Below, in pieces: positions 17,023-26,385 of a stretch of 54,141 nucleotides of DNA. How positions within the stretch are numbered: the stretch's first letter is position 1; each line of letters begins with the position of its first letter. The notes beneath the pieces were generated by a model. The model was not told the DNA's origin. It worked only from the letters and a program-made list of their open reading frames with translations, and searched no databases. Made by a program: the position numbers and the translations under genes. Source of the stretch: Erysipelotrichaceae bacterium (lineage in GTDB: Bacteria; Bacillota_I; Bacilli_A; Erysipelotrichales; Erysipelotrichaceae); assembly GCA_019415435.1 (NCBI GenBank), contig DXZE01000006.1, positions 1-54,141 on the forward strand, written 5' to 3'.

Positions 17023-17352
17023 ATGATCGGCATAGACATTGTAGATATAAACAGAATTGATTTATCTGAAACCTTTCTTCATACCATACTGACGAAAGAA
17101 GAACTGAAGGAATATGATCAGTTAAAAACAGGTAAAAGAAGGAAGGAATATACGGCCGGAAGGTTTGCGGCTAAGGAAGCTGTCTTTAAGGCAATTCATG
17201 ATAAGAACTACCTGCATTATTCTATTCTTCATCATACAGACGGTTCTCCCTATATCCTTCATCATCCTGAATTAGAGATATCCATCTCTCATGATGGCAA
17301 TATGGCAATCGCTATTGTCATGAAGACTTCTTCAATACAAAGTAAAGAATAA
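17023..17352 (+). CDS. acpS: Holo-[acyl-carrier-protein] synthase
   Basis: 109 residues, a bit shorter than usual. MIGIDIVDINRI gives the first metal-binding Asp, GRFAAKEAVFKA gives the Glu/Lys of the active site, and EISISHDGNMAIAIV is the C-terminal signature. AcpS transfers phosphopantetheine from CoA to acyl carrier protein in the cytoplasm. It is an essential housekeeping gene lying alone among envelope genes on the opposite strand. Its last 35 bases overlap the 3' end of the convergent YfhO gene. No ribosome binding site precedes the ATG, which sits at the expected transcription start. Confidence 0.92.
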   Translation: MIGIDIVDINRIDLSETFLHTILTKEELKEYDQLKTGKRRKEYTAGRFAAKEAVFKAIHDKNYLHYSILHHTDGSPYILHHPELEISISHDGNMAIAIVMKTSSIQSKE

Positions 17353-20092
17353 AGCAGGAAACTATACCCATGCCTGTTAAGAGTAAGCCTTCTTTCAATC
17401 CTGGTGTATGGTACACCAGCTGTATCTGATGATCCCCTTTTTCTAATACAATTCCCATATACATCGTATTGGTACGGATGATATCTGTTTTCTTACCATC
17501 TACACGGGCTTCCCATCCTTTGGCATATGGAATGGTTACACATAATAATTCCTTCTGATCGGAATGAATATCACCTGTAATATGTTTTGTACTATGAGCG
17601 TCATCTTCATGAAGATTTATGTTTTCCAATACATTATTCTTCAAAGAAGAAACATCTTCTTCATAATGATTGAGTGTCATAGCTTCTACACTGACAGAGT
17701 CAAAGGTATAGGTGCCCGTCTGCGGGAAGTTAATTGTAATGGAACGTATGCCGTCTTTCTTGTATCCGCTGTTTATTGTAAAGTCATGTCTTCCTGCATA
17801 ATACTGATGCTTAGGGGTGTAGTAGCGGAAGAACTTCTTAGTCTTTGACTTATCATAATTTGAAAAAGAAACAGTGATCGGAAGACTGTCTGGCTCTACA
17901 TAGGACGCATCCTTTTCTTCCAGACGTTCTCTTTCGGCAATACCCAGAGAGTTCCATCTGACAATATTATGCGTGCCATTTGGATCTTCTGCTTTTTCAT
18001 TATACAGATCCATATCGCTAAAGCCTTCATACTGCATACCCTTTAATGTCACATATGTCTCCGCATTCTTTACCGGATTGATATACAGGGTAATGCTTGT
18101 ATTGTTTTTTGTGACTATAAAGGTATTTTTCTTCTGTGCAACATTATAGTTTTCTGGTTCTAAGGTACAGGCAATGTGCTTTACATCACTGTAATCAGAG
18201 GAGTTCTCTAATCCTTCTATGTTCTTTTCAACATGTGCACTCTTTAATAAGGCATCTTCTTTTTCTACAGGATCTAACTGTTCATACTGTTTCTCACTCA
18301 TATAGCCTGTATAGGCATAGCCTAATGGCAGTTCATTCTGATTGACATGAAGACCATTGTAAGAAGAAATACTGTAGTCATACGCTAAAGGATCTCCACT
18401 ATCTACATACATGTAATTGATGGATGCTAATTCCTGTAATGCAGTTCTGTCATCCAGATCATAGTATTTAAAGGAACGATTATCCGGCAATGCCATTTCA
18501 GAATGAAACATGGCTATATACGGATTGCCCAGGGACCAGTAGTACTGGGTAGAAGATATGCCCTGTAATAATGAAGCATTTTCTTCCAGATATCTGCCTG
18601 TATATCTGGTAAAGCTCTGGTTATCTTTCTCAGCTAATTGTTTTGCATTATACGCATCTGTTTCAAAGATATCGCTTTTCGCATCATCAAAGTTTATAAA
18701 TTCCTTTATATAGTTATCTACACCATAAGCACTGAAGGCATTGAAGACTACCGCAAATACAGTAAAAACAACCAGTATGTTTTCTACGATCTTCTTCTGA
18801 TGGCGGAAACTTTCCGTAGAGAAGAACCGGTATCCCATAATGAACACAAACATCAGTATTGCAAATAATAACTGCAAGTTATGATCCCCTAAAGACAGAG
18901 AGATAACAACATAGGCAGTTAACAAAACTAATATCACAAGTGTCTGTTTACGGGTTAATACCATGAAGTCATCAAAGACAGTAACGGTAATATATCCTAC
19001 AAGCATGGAATAAGCCCATATCCATCTGTTTACAGGATAAGAGAAACCATTCATGAAAGATCCGCATGCAGGAATCATCATGCCTATGGTTAACAGAATC
19101 AATGCAGTCTTTAATACTCTGTTTCTCTTACGTACAAACAAAGTAAAGATACAGGTAATGGATAAAGCACCATATCCAAGATATGCCCAATGACCTGGTC
19201 TTCCATATCCAATAAAGTCAGAGAACATCTGTCTGTAATATGTGCTTTCATATAAAAGACCATAGACTGTCTTTACCTTTGTACGCGGATCATTGAGATA
19301 GAATAAGACAACCGGCATGAACAGGAACATGGCAATCATTAAGCCAATGATACCGATACCTGACAGTTTTACTATAAATAACAATGCCTGCTTTATATCT
19401 TTGTGATACCAGGAATATAAGTGAATAAACACATAGAAAACAGCCATAACTACAATCATATAGAAGAAGTAGAAATTAGAAGAAGCGGATAAAGCTACCA
19501 TAAAGATAAACAGCCATGGCTTATGACTGTCATTATGAAATTTTTCTATGCCTTCTAATAAGAAAGGAAAATAAATCATTGGATTAATGAAATACGGATG
19601 TCTGACGGACGCAAACAAAGCATAGGAAGAAAAGATATAGATCAGTGTACCCGATAATACAGCTAATGTATTATTCTGATTCTTATACCAGCAGTAATGA
19701 GAGAATGCTATGCCGGCTAAGTAAAGACGTAAGATAATCAATGTTTCATAGAGATAGACAGTATACCGTACCGGTACAAATGCTGATAAGAGATTTAAAG
19801 GATCTCCAATGACATAATAGGATAATGTCTGTAAGATATCCCCACCATAACCTAAACCAAATGTATACGTATTGAAGTGATGATTCTTCAGAATACTTCT
19901 GAGCCATTTCCCATAGTATGCAAGAGCCTGGAAGTGCTGTTCTCTTCCGTCCATATGCCATACAAAGGATTTACCCTGAAAGAAGAAATAACCAAACACA
20001 AAGAATAAGAGAATGACAAAAACAACTGTGTAAAGAGATACATATCTTTTCCAGTTGTTTTGTTTTACAGTGTTTTGATCTCTCTTTCTCAT
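17318..20092 (-). CDS. YfhO-family multi-pass membrane glycosyltransferase
   Basis: 924 residues. About a dozen transmembrane helices fill the first half, with the conserved WHMDGREQHFQALAYYGKW loop after helix 1 and GLGYGGDILQTLSYYV later, both typical of the YfhO family. A large extracellular domain (about 450-890) and a final helix follow. Members of this family (YfhO, GtcA-linked CsbB system) add sugars to lipoteichoic acid or wall polymers using lipid-linked donors; the donor here is unknown. It has its own strong promoter whose start falls almost at the ATG, and no ribosome binding site. Its 3' end overlaps acpS by 35 bases in convergent orientation. Confidence 0.85.
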   Translation of the reverse strand: MRKRDQNTVKQNNWKRYVSLYTVVFVILLFFVFGYFFFQGKSFVWHMDGREQHFQALAYYGKWLRSILKNHHFNTYTFGLGYGGDILQTLSYYVIGDPLNLLSAFVPVRYTVYLYETLIILRLYLAGIAFSHYCWYKNQNNTLAVLSGTLIYIFSSYALFASVRHPYFINPMIYFPFLLEGIEKFHNDSHKPWLFIFMVALSASSNFYFFYMIVVMAVFYVFIHLYSWYHKDIKQALLFIVKLSGIGIIGLMIAMFLFMPVVLFYLNDPRTKVKTVYGLLYESTYYRQMFSDFIGYGRPGHWAYLGYGALSITCIFTLFVRKRNRVLKTALILLTIGMMIPACGSFMNGFSYPVNRWIWAYSMLVGYITVTVFDDFMVLTRKQTLVILVLLTAYVVISLSLGDHNLQLLFAILMFVFIMGYRFFSTESFRHQKKIVENILVVFTVFAVVFNAFSAYGVDNYIKEFINFDDAKSDIFETDAYNAKQLAEKDNQSFTRYTGRYLEENASLLQGISSTQYYWSLGNPYIAMFHSEMALPDNRSFKYYDLDDRTALQELASINYMYVDSGDPLAYDYSISSYNGLHVNQNELPLGYAYTGYMSEKQYEQLDPVEKEDALLKSAHVEKNIEGLENSSDYSDVKHIACTLEPENYNVAQKKNTFIVTKNNTSITLYINPVKNAETYVTLKGMQYEGFSDMDLYNEKAEDPNGTHNIVRWNSLGIAERERLEEKDASYVEPDSLPITVSFSNYDKSKTKKFFRYYTPKHQYYAGRHDFTINSGYKKDGIRSITINFPQTGTYTFDSVSVEAMTLNHYEEDVSSLKNNVLENINLHEDDAHSTKHITGDIHSDQKELLCVTIPYAKGWEARVDGKKTDIIRTNTMYMGIVLEKGDHQIQLVYHTPGLKEGLLLTGMGIVSCFILYFVLKKSS

Positions 20093-20100
20093 ACGTGATG

Positions 20101-20129
20101 ATCATACACATTTCATAATTCTTATGCAA
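20101..20129 (-). promoter_or_regulatory. Promoter of the YfhO gene, near-leaderless
   Basis: On the minus strand -35 TTGCAT (20124-20129), 17-base spacer, -10 TATGAT (20101-20106), then eight bases to the ATG at 20092. The predicted transcription start is within about two bases of the start codon. Confidence 0.6.
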
Positions 20130-20132
20130 ATA

Positions 20133-21566
20133 TCAGTTTGCGATAGGATGATGGGCAGTATAGCTGCCATCATGAAGAGCTTCAAAGTGATAACCGTTCT
20201 TTAATCCCCATTCAATGATACGTGGTACAGCATTGACAGAATAGCTCTTTACATCATGCTGGAGAACAACCGATGGATGCCCTGCGGCACTGTTGCGGGA
20301 GATACCTGTAATGACATTGTTATAAACAACATCCGTACTTGTCGTCTCACCTGCATCACCTGAAGATACATTCCAGTCATAATAGGAATAGCCTAAGGCC
20401 TCTGCCTGTGAAGCTAATGTATGCATAATACCGCTGCAGTAGTTCTTACTGACAGTATTGGAACTGCCGCCAGGGAAACGGAACATGTTCGTATAGTTGC
20501 CGGTTTGAGCATGCACAACTTCATTCTGGGTATTGAAGTCAGCCCAGTACGCATCCGTTGAAGCATAGATCCTGCTATAGTTATGAGTATAGGTATGTAC
20601 CGCTACAGTGTGACCAGCTTCTGCCTCTTTCTTTAATTCACCTGCATAGGCAGGGAAAGCAGAAGTTGTAAAGAAAGTAGCTTTAACATTGTATTTATCT
20701 AATATGCCAAGTAACTGATCAGTATACTGTCCCGGTCCATCATCAAAGGTCAGATAAATTGTCTTGTTATCTTCTGAACCAGAATGGTTTATTGGCCTGT
20801 CAGTAACGTGTACAACTCTTGTGGCAGTGGCAGTATTGCCATAGGAATCTGTAACAGTATATGTCAGGGTATAGTCACCAGCAGTTGTACTGTCTACGCT
20901 GCCTTCTGCCTGGACTTTATCTGTGATATCACCATCCAGATCATCTGTGGCAGTATATGTATCTTTATATTCTCCTTCTTCGATATACCATGCCACTTCG
21001 CTACCGCCATCCAATTCAATTACCGGAGGAATGCGGTCATCATAGACTATCTTTCTTTCTGCCTCAGCCTTATTACCATGAGAATCCGTGACGGTATAGT
21101 ATACGGTTCCATCTTTTTCTTCACTCTTTACCTGACCGGTTAAATCACCATCATAACGATCCCATGCACTATAGCCTTCTTCTTCATAAGAATGACCTGG
21201 CAATGTATAGTGAAGAGAACTTTCTTTTAAGAGAATGACTGGTTTATGCGTATCCTTTACTTCTACCTTACGTGTCACAGATGTCCCTTCAGATTTGTAT
21301 GTAACAGTGTATGTCCCTAACTGTTTTGTATTTACATTATTTTCTGTTTTATAAGATACAGTTCTATGGATAAATGGAAACCATGTACCTTTTTCACAGG
21401 CATCTGCACCTTCATCATTATATAAAAGGCCATATTCTGTAGTGACTGTATCATCTCCATGTATATTGATAACCGTCTTCCATTGATTCAAGATCAAACC
21501 AGGAATCAGATACAACGCCAATACCGATAATATAACAATGACAAATATCTTTACCTTTTGTTTCAT
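20133..21566 (-). CDS. Secreted polysaccharide deacetylase with Ig-like repeats
   Basis: 477 residues. An N-terminal membrane anchor (about 5-27) is followed by three Ig-like (DUF5011/HYR-type) repeats (about 35-103, 108-175, 180-255) with the recurring pattern GTYTVTY, YYTVTDSHGN and LTYTVTDSYGN. The NodB deacetylase domain (about 268-470) shows TFDDGPG (motif 1, catalytic and metal Asp), HTYTH (motif 2 metal His), RFPGG (motif 3), DWNVSSGDA (motif 4) and VVLQHD (motif 5). It should remove N-acetyl groups from peptidoglycan or a surface glycan outside the membrane, as PgdA enzymes do. The metal triad is complete. Its ATG lacks a clear ribosome binding site and follows the glf terminator. Confidence 0.92.
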   Translation of the reverse strand: MKQKVKIFVIVILSVLALYLIPGLILNQWKTVINIHGDDTVTTEYGLLYNDEGADACEKGTWFPFIHRTVSYKTENNVNTKQLGTYTVTYKSEGTSVTRKVEVKDTHKPVILLKESSLHYTLPGHSYEEEGYSAWDRYDGDLTGQVKSEEKDGTVYYTVTDSHGNKAEAERKIVYDDRIPPVIELDGGSEVAWYIEEGEYKDTYTATDDLDGDITDKVQAEGSVDSTTAGDYTLTYTVTDSYGNTATATRVVHVTDRPINHSGSEDNKTIYLTFDDGPGQYTDQLLGILDKYNVKATFFTTSAFPAYAGELKKEAEAGHTVAVHTYTHNYSRIYASTDAYWADFNTQNEVVHAQTGNYTNMFRFPGGSSNTVSKNYCSGIMHTLASQAEALGYSYYDWNVSSGDAGETTSTDVVYNNVITGISRNSAAGHPSVVLQHDVKSYSVNAVPRIIEWGLKNGYHFEALHDGSYTAHHPIAN

Positions 21567-21594
21567 ATATCCAAAATTTTACCATATTAGCAAA

Positions 21595-21633
21595 AGAAAA
21601 AAACCTGTATCTGTCATAAGACAAACACAGGTT
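21595..21633 (-). terminator. Terminator after glf
   Basis: Imperfect hairpin AACCTGT (21602-21608) / ACAGGTT (21627-21633) with an inner TGTC/GACA stem and ATAA loop, followed on the minus strand by seven T. It lies five bases beyond the glf stop. Confidence 0.75.
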
Positions 21634-21637
21634 CAAA

Positions 21638-22759
21638 TTACTTCAATTCATTCTTTACACATGCTAATGCGGCAGCGATCGTCTGGTCCATATCATAGTA
21701 CTTATATTCACCAAGTCTGCCGCCAAAGATGACATTCTTTTCCTTGTCACCTAAAGCCTTATATTGTGCATATCTCTGTCCGTTCTTCTCATCATTAACC
21801 GGATAATACGGCTCATCTCCAGGTTTCCATTCAGAAGAATATTCTCTGGAGATTACTGTTTTAGGAAGATCATTGCCTTCATCATCCTTGCCAAACTGGA
21901 ACCACTTATGTTCTATGATTCTTGTCCATGGTGTTTCTCTGTCTGTATAGTTAACAGCCGCATTTCCCTGGAAATTCGGTGTATCTAATACTTCTGTTTC
22001 AAATCTGACAGATCTGTATTCCAGATTACCTAAGGAATAGTCAAAGTATGCATCGATTGGTCCTGTATAGACTATCTTGTCAGCTAAGGCATTATATGTA
22101 TCCTTATCTTTGAGATAATCTGTGTTTAATCTGACTTCAATGCCATCTAACATATTGGCTACCATCTTTGTATAGCCGCCTACCGGAATACCCTGATATA
22201 AAGCATTGAAGTAGTTATTATCAAATGTATAACGTACTGGCAGTCTCTTGATAATAAAGGATGGAAGATCCTTGCAGTCACGTCCCCACTGTTTCTCTGT
22301 ATAACCTTTGATAAGTTTTTCAAAGATATCTTTTCCAACTAATGAAACAGCCTGTTCCTCCAGATTCTTCGGATGATCTGTACCATAGGCAGCCTTCTGC
22401 TGTTCTATCTTTTCATGAGCCTGTTTTGGAGTCGTAACACCCCACATCTTATTGAAGGTATACATATTGAAAGGAAGAGAATACAGTTCTCCTTTGTAGT
22501 TAGCTACAGGACTGTTGGTGAAACGGTTGAATACTGCAAACTGCTGTACATACTTCCATACTTCTTCATTATTTGTATGGAAGATATGAGCACCATACTT
22601 ATGTACATGAATACCTTCTATATCTTCTGTATAGACATTACCGGCTATATTTCCTCTTTTATCAATAACCAGAACTTTCTTGCCTGCTTTATGAGCTTCA
22701 TGTGCAAACACTGCCCCAAATAATCCTGATCCTACGACCAGATAATCATACTGTTTCAT
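21638..22759 (-). CDS. glf: UDP-galactopyranose mutase
   Basis: 373 residues, the normal length. The FAD-binding Rossmann motif GSGLFGAVFAHEA is at the N-terminus, followed by the family's NVYTEDIEG, HKYGAHIFHT, the YTEKQWG segment, and TPWTRIIEHKWF and REYSSEW near the C-terminus. It interconverts UDP-galactopyranose and UDP-galactofuranose in the cytoplasm. GGAGG is well spaced before the ATG. Hairpins on both sides make it a separate unit between rfbC and the deacetylase gene. A Gtf3/galactofuranosyltransferase-like enzyme in the polysaccharide cluster (37475-38539) is a plausible user of the product. Confidence 0.96.
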   Translation of the reverse strand: MKQYDYLVVGSGLFGAVFAHEAHKAGKKVLVIDKRGNIAGNVYTEDIEGIHVHKYGAHIFHTNNEEVWKYVQQFAVFNRFTNSPVANYKGELYSLPFNMYTFNKMWGVTTPKQAHEKIEQQKAAYGTDHPKNLEEQAVSLVGKDIFEKLIKGYTEKQWGRDCKDLPSFIIKRLPVRYTFDNNYFNALYQGIPVGGYTKMVANMLDGIEVRLNTDYLKDKDTYNALADKIVYTGPIDAYFDYSLGNLEYRSVRFETEVLDTPNFQGNAAVNYTDRETPWTRIIEHKWFQFGKDDEGNDLPKTVISREYSSEWKPGDEPYYPVNDEKNGQRYAQYKALGDKEKNVIFGGRLGEYKYYDMDQTIAAALACVKNELK

Positions 22760-22770
22760 ATTTCCTCCAA

Positions 22771-22807
22771 AATAAAAGTATATGCCTAATAATCATATAC
22801 TTTTATT
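22771..22807 (-). terminator. Terminator/leader hairpin between rfbC and glf
   Basis: Perfect 14-bp stem AATAAAAGTATATG (22771-22784) / CATATACTTTTATT (22794-22807), nine-base loop. On the minus strand it ends in ATTTT directly before the glf ribosome binding site, so it closes the rfb unit and abuts glf. Confidence 0.7.
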
Positions 22808-22815
22808 TCATAAAA

Positions 22816-23424
22816 TTAAAATTTAAATGTATCCTTCAGACCAAGCCACTTCTGATCCTTATCAGAAAGATTTAATGGCGTGCCATCATCTAAGGCATAG
22901 CCTTCACCACTTGCAGTACCTTTATATATACCTGTTAAATGAGGCCATGTGATACCTATTTCAGGATCATTCCATGCCATGCCGCCTTCATCATTCGGAT
23001 GCCAGAAATCATTAACTTTATAGCAGAATTCCGCTTCATCACTTAAGACAAGGAAGCCATGTGCGAAGCCTTCCGGAATCAGGAACTGTTTCTTATTCTC
23101 AGCCGTTAATTCCACACCATACCATTTACCATATGTACTGGAATTGCTTCTGAGATCTACAGCTACATCAAATACAGATCCTCTGACTGCTCTGACAAGC
23201 TTGCATTGCGGATAATGTTTCTGAAAGTGAAGACCTCTTAATACACCCTTTGTACTCATAGACTGATTGTCCTGTACAAAGTTAATGTCAAAGCCAGCTT
23301 CCTTCATGTCATTCTCATTGTATATTTCCATGAAGTAGCCCCTGTTATCACCATGTACGGCTGGTGTAATCACACAGAGTCCTTCAATACCGCCAATATT
23401 CTTTTCTACTTTAATCTGTCCCAT
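22816..23424 (-). CDS. rfbC: dTDP-4-dehydrorhamnose 3,5-epimerase
   Basis: 202 residues, usual length. RmlC cupin features are visible: GDNRGYFMEIYNE, FVQDNQSMSTKGVLRGLHFQ (pieces NQSMS and LRGLHFQ with the catalytic His), VFDVAVDLR, and EGFAHGFLVLSDEAEF. It epimerises C3 and C5 of dTDP-4-keto-6-deoxyglucose, third step of dTDP-L-rhamnose synthesis. Last gene of the rfbABDC operon, two bases after rfbD. Confidence 0.96.
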   Translation of the reverse strand: MGQIKVEKNIGGIEGLCVITPAVHGDNRGYFMEIYNENDMKEAGFDINFVQDNQSMSTKGVLRGLHFQKHYPQCKLVRAVRGSVFDVAVDLRSNSSTYGKWYGVELTAENKKQFLIPEGFAHGFLVLSDEAEFCYKVNDFWHPNDEGGMAWNDPEIGITWPHLTGIYKGTASGEGYALDDGTPLNLSDKDQKWLGLKDTFKF

Positions 23425-23426
23425 AA

Positions 23427-24353
23427 TTAATCAAGATGCTCCAAATCTAATTCATCAATATATCTCTTTACGGCATTCTGCCATGTAGGTAAAGGTGTAA
23501 ACCCATTCTTTACAAGCTTGGATTTATCCAGTCTTGAGTTAAATGGTCTTGCGGCTTTGCTTAAACCATATTCCTCTGTTGTAACTGGAATGACCTTTGT
23601 GGTATATCCTGCATCCTTATAGATTTCCCTGGTGAAATCATACCAGGATATATAACCGCCTTCATTTGTCGCATGATAGTAGCCATACTTATCTGTTTCT
23701 ATCATATCGACTAATAATCTTGCTAAATCCAGTGTATAGGTAGGTGTGCCGATCTGGTCATTGACAACTCTGACTTCATCATGTGTCTTTCCAACTTTCA
23801 GCATTGTCTTGATGAAGTTATGACCATTCTTGCCAAATACCCAGGCAATTCTGACTATGAAGAATTTCTTTAAGGTATTGGCTACTGCTAATTCACCTTC
23901 CAGCTTGGTCTTTCCATAGACATTGATTGGTTCATAATCCTTGCAGTCAGGATCCCATGGCTCTGTACCTTTTCCATTGAAGACATAGTCTGTAGAAATA
24001 TAAACCATCTTGGCATCGACTGCCTTAGCCGCATCCGCAATGTTCTGGGTGCCACCGGCATTAATTGCTCTTACCTTTTCTACCTTGTCATCATCTTCTG
24101 CCATATCGACAGCTGTCCAGGCAGCACAATGAACGATGACATCCGGATGCAATTCCGTGATGACTTTCATCACGGAATCCTTATCTGTAATATCCAAAGA
24201 AACATAAGGCATCTTGGTAACAGCCGTACCATCCTGAATGCCGGAATATACTTCCTGAATATCAGAACCGATACCTTCATATCCTCTTTTGGCCAGTTCA
24301 TTCATGACATCATGACCAAGCTGCCCGCCTACTCCTGTAACAAATACCTTCAT
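23427..24353 (-). CDS. rfbD: dTDP-4-dehydrorhamnose reductase
   Basis: 308 residues. The N-terminal VTGVGGQLGHDV binds the dinucleotide; STDYVFNG and YGKTKLEGE carry the short-chain-dehydrogenase Thr/Tyr-x-x-x-Lys residues; VNDQIGTPTYT is a family signature. It reduces the 4-keto sugar to dTDP-L-rhamnose. Start and stop touch the neighbours rfbB and rfbC, confirming one operon. Confidence 0.96.
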   Translation of the reverse strand: MKVFVTGVGGQLGHDVMNELAKRGYEGIGSDIQEVYSGIQDGTAVTKMPYVSLDITDKDSVMKVITELHPDVIVHCAAWTAVDMAEDDDKVEKVRAINAGGTQNIADAAKAVDAKMVYISTDYVFNGKGTEPWDPDCKDYEPINVYGKTKLEGELAVANTLKKFFIVRIAWVFGKNGHNFIKTMLKVGKTHDEVRVVNDQIGTPTYTLDLARLLVDMIETDKYGYYHATNEGGYISWYDFTREIYKDAGYTTKVIPVTTEEYGLSKAARPFNSRLDKSKLVKNGFTPLPTWQNAVKRYIDELDLEHLD

Positions 24354-25384
24354 CAGTCAATTACTTCTTTCTTTCCATACATCTCTTCATAGTAGTTTTG
24401 ATAATCACCCTTGATGATATCTTCCCACCATTCTTTATTATCGAGATACCACTGAATGGTCTTCTTGATTCCATCCTTGAACATTGTCTCAGGCAGCCAT
24501 CCTAATTCATTATGAATCTTGGTTGGATCAATAGCATATCTCTGGTCATGTCCTTTTCTATCAGTTACATGTTCAATCAGAGATTCCGGCTTGCCTAATT
24601 CCTTCAGAATCAGCTTTACAATATCGATGTTATGCATTTCATTATGACCACCGATGTTATAAACTTCTCCAACTTTTCCTTTTCTGATAATCAGATCAAT
24701 TGCCTTGCAATGATCTTCTACATAAAGCCAGTCTCTGACATTCTGACCTTCACCATAAACAGGCAGTTTCTTATCAGCTAATGCATTGGCAATCATCAAA
24801 GGAATTAACTTCTCCGGGAACTGATAAGGTCCATAGTTATTGGAGCATCTGGAAATAGTAGTAGGAAGTCCATAGGTTCTGTGATAGGCATTGACTAATA
24901 AGTCAGCACCAGCTTTGGAAGAAGAATATGGGGATGATGTATGCAGAGGTGTTTCTTCTGTAAAGAACAGATCTGGTCTGTCTAATGGCAGATCTCCATA
25001 TACTTCATCAGTAGATACCTGATGATATCTCTTTACATTGTATTTTCTGGATGCGTCCATCAATACAGCTGTACCGATAATATTTGTTGTTAAAAAAATC
25101 TCAGGATTTTCAATAGAACGGTCTACGTGTGATTCAGCCGCAAAGTTTACAAGAATATCCGGTCTTTCTGTATCAAAGATCTTATCGATAGCATCCTTGT
25201 CACAGATATCTGCCTTATAGAACTTGAAGTCAGGCTTATCCATAACCGGCTTTAATGTCTTTAAGTTACCGGCATATGTCAGTTTATCAATTACAATAAT
25301 TCTGTCTTCCGGATGATTCTTCATCTCATAAAATACAAAGTTAGATCCGATAAATCCGGCTCCGCCTGTCACAATAATATTCAT
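24353..25384 (-). CDS. rfbB: dTDP-glucose 4,6-dehydratase
   Basis: 343 residues. GGAGFIGSNF is the NAD-binding motif, VSTDEVYGDL gives the catalytic Thr/Asp/Glu set, and YSSSKAGADL the Tyr-x-x-x-Lys. AESHVDRSI and RCSNNYGPYQ are typical of RmlB. It converts dTDP-glucose to the 4-keto-6-deoxy sugar. AAGGAG at the end of rfbA is its ribosome binding site; one base separates the genes. Confidence 0.97.
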   Translation of the reverse strand: MNIIVTGGAGFIGSNFVFYEMKNHPEDRIIVIDKLTYAGNLKTLKPVMDKPDFKFYKADICDKDAIDKIFDTERPDILVNFAAESHVDRSIENPEIFLTTNIIGTAVLMDASRKYNVKRYHQVSTDEVYGDLPLDRPDLFFTEETPLHTSSPYSSSKAGADLLVNAYHRTYGLPTTISRCSNNYGPYQFPEKLIPLMIANALADKKLPVYGEGQNVRDWLYVEDHCKAIDLIIRKGKVGEVYNIGGHNEMHNIDIVKLILKELGKPESLIEHVTDRKGHDQRYAIDPTKIHNELGWLPETMFKDGIKKTIQWYLDNKEWWEDIIKGDYQNYYEEMYGKKEVID

Positions 25385-25385
25385 C

Positions 25386-26306
25386 TTAGTTTTTCTCCTT
25401 TTCTTCAGCGTTATGAATAGGTCCCTGGATATTGTTATTTGCCAGTTCCCTTAAATATTCTCCATATGGACTTTTGCCATATAAGTCTGCAGTTGTTAAT
25501 AACTGTTTCTCATCAATCCATTGGTTATAATATGCAATTTCTTCTGGTACAGAGATTCTGATTCCCTGAATATGTTCGATGGATCTGACATAGTTTGTGG
25601 CTTCTGCCATAGATTCCACAGTACCTGTATCTACCCATGAGAAACCTCTGCCAAGTACTTGTAAGTCAAGATCACCGTTATTTAAATATACTTTATTCAG
25701 ATCGGTGATCTCATACTCTCCTCTTGCGGAAGGCTTCAGTTCTTTGGCGTATTTCACTACCCGGTTGTCATAGAAGTATAAACCGACTACTGCATAGTTG
25801 CTTTTCGGACGAGCCGGCTTTTCTTCTAAAGAAATTACCTTTCCATTCTCATCAAATTCCGCAATACCGAATCTTTCCGGATCATTGACATACTTGCCAA
25901 ATACAGTAGCTCTGTGATTCTCTTCTGCATTCTTAACAGCACTTCTTAACATCCTGCCAAAATGGTTGCCATAGAAGATGTTGTCTCCTAATACAAGGCA
26001 TGCATTATCATCACCGATGAATTCTTCACCCAGCACAAATGCCTGGGCAAGTCCATTTGGTGTTTCCTGTACTTTATAGCTGAAGTGAACACCAAATTCA
26101 CTGCCATCTCCAAGCAGACTCTCAAAGTTAGGCAGATCATGCGGTGTAGAGATAATCAGAATATCTCTGATTCCCGCTAACATTAATGTACTGATCGGAT
26201 AAAAGATCATTGGTTTGTCATATACCGGTAACAGTTGTTTGGATGTTACACGTGTCAAGGGATACAGACGTGTACCGGAACCTCCGGCAAGAATAATACC
26301 TTTCAT
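25386..26306 (-). CDS. rfbA: Glucose-1-phosphate thymidylyltransferase
   Basis: About 306 residues. MKGIILAGGSGTRLYPLT is the nucleotidyltransferase loop; DKPMIFYPISTLMLAGI, LVLGDNIFYG (metal Asp) and SLEEKPARPKSNYAVVGLY pieces match RmlA. It makes dTDP-glucose. An upstream in-frame start at 26327 exists, but GGAGGG is correctly placed for the ATG at 26306. First gene of rfbABDC; the upstream gap holds candidate promoters shared with the divergent toxin-antitoxin operon. Confidence 0.97.
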   Translation of the reverse strand: MKGIILAGGSGTRLYPLTRVTSKQLLPVYDKPMIFYPISTLMLAGIRDILIISTPHDLPNFESLLGDGSEFGVHFSYKVQETPNGLAQAFVLGEEFIGDDNACLVLGDNIFYGNHFGRMLRSAVKNAEENHRATVFGKYVNDPERFGIAEFDENGKVISLEEKPARPKSNYAVVGLYFYDNRVVKYAKELKPSARGEYEITDLNKVYLNNGDLDLQVLGRGFSWVDTGTVESMAEATNYVRSIEHIQGIRISVPEEIAYYNQWIDEKQLLTTADLYGKSPYGEYLRELANNNIQGPIHNAEEKEKN

Positions 26307-26344
26307 GGATAACCCTCCATCATTCACATAAGTATATTAAAAGA

Positions 26345-26357
26345 TGACGTAACGTCA
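26345..26357. repeat. Perfect palindrome in the rfbA leader
   Basis: TGACGT-A-ACGTCA, a 13-base perfect dyad 39 bases before the rfbA start. It is too tight to form an RNA hairpin, so a protein site is the more likely meaning, if any. Confidence 0.4.
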
Positions 26358-26385
26358 CCTTCAAGGGCTATTGATCAATTTCTGA

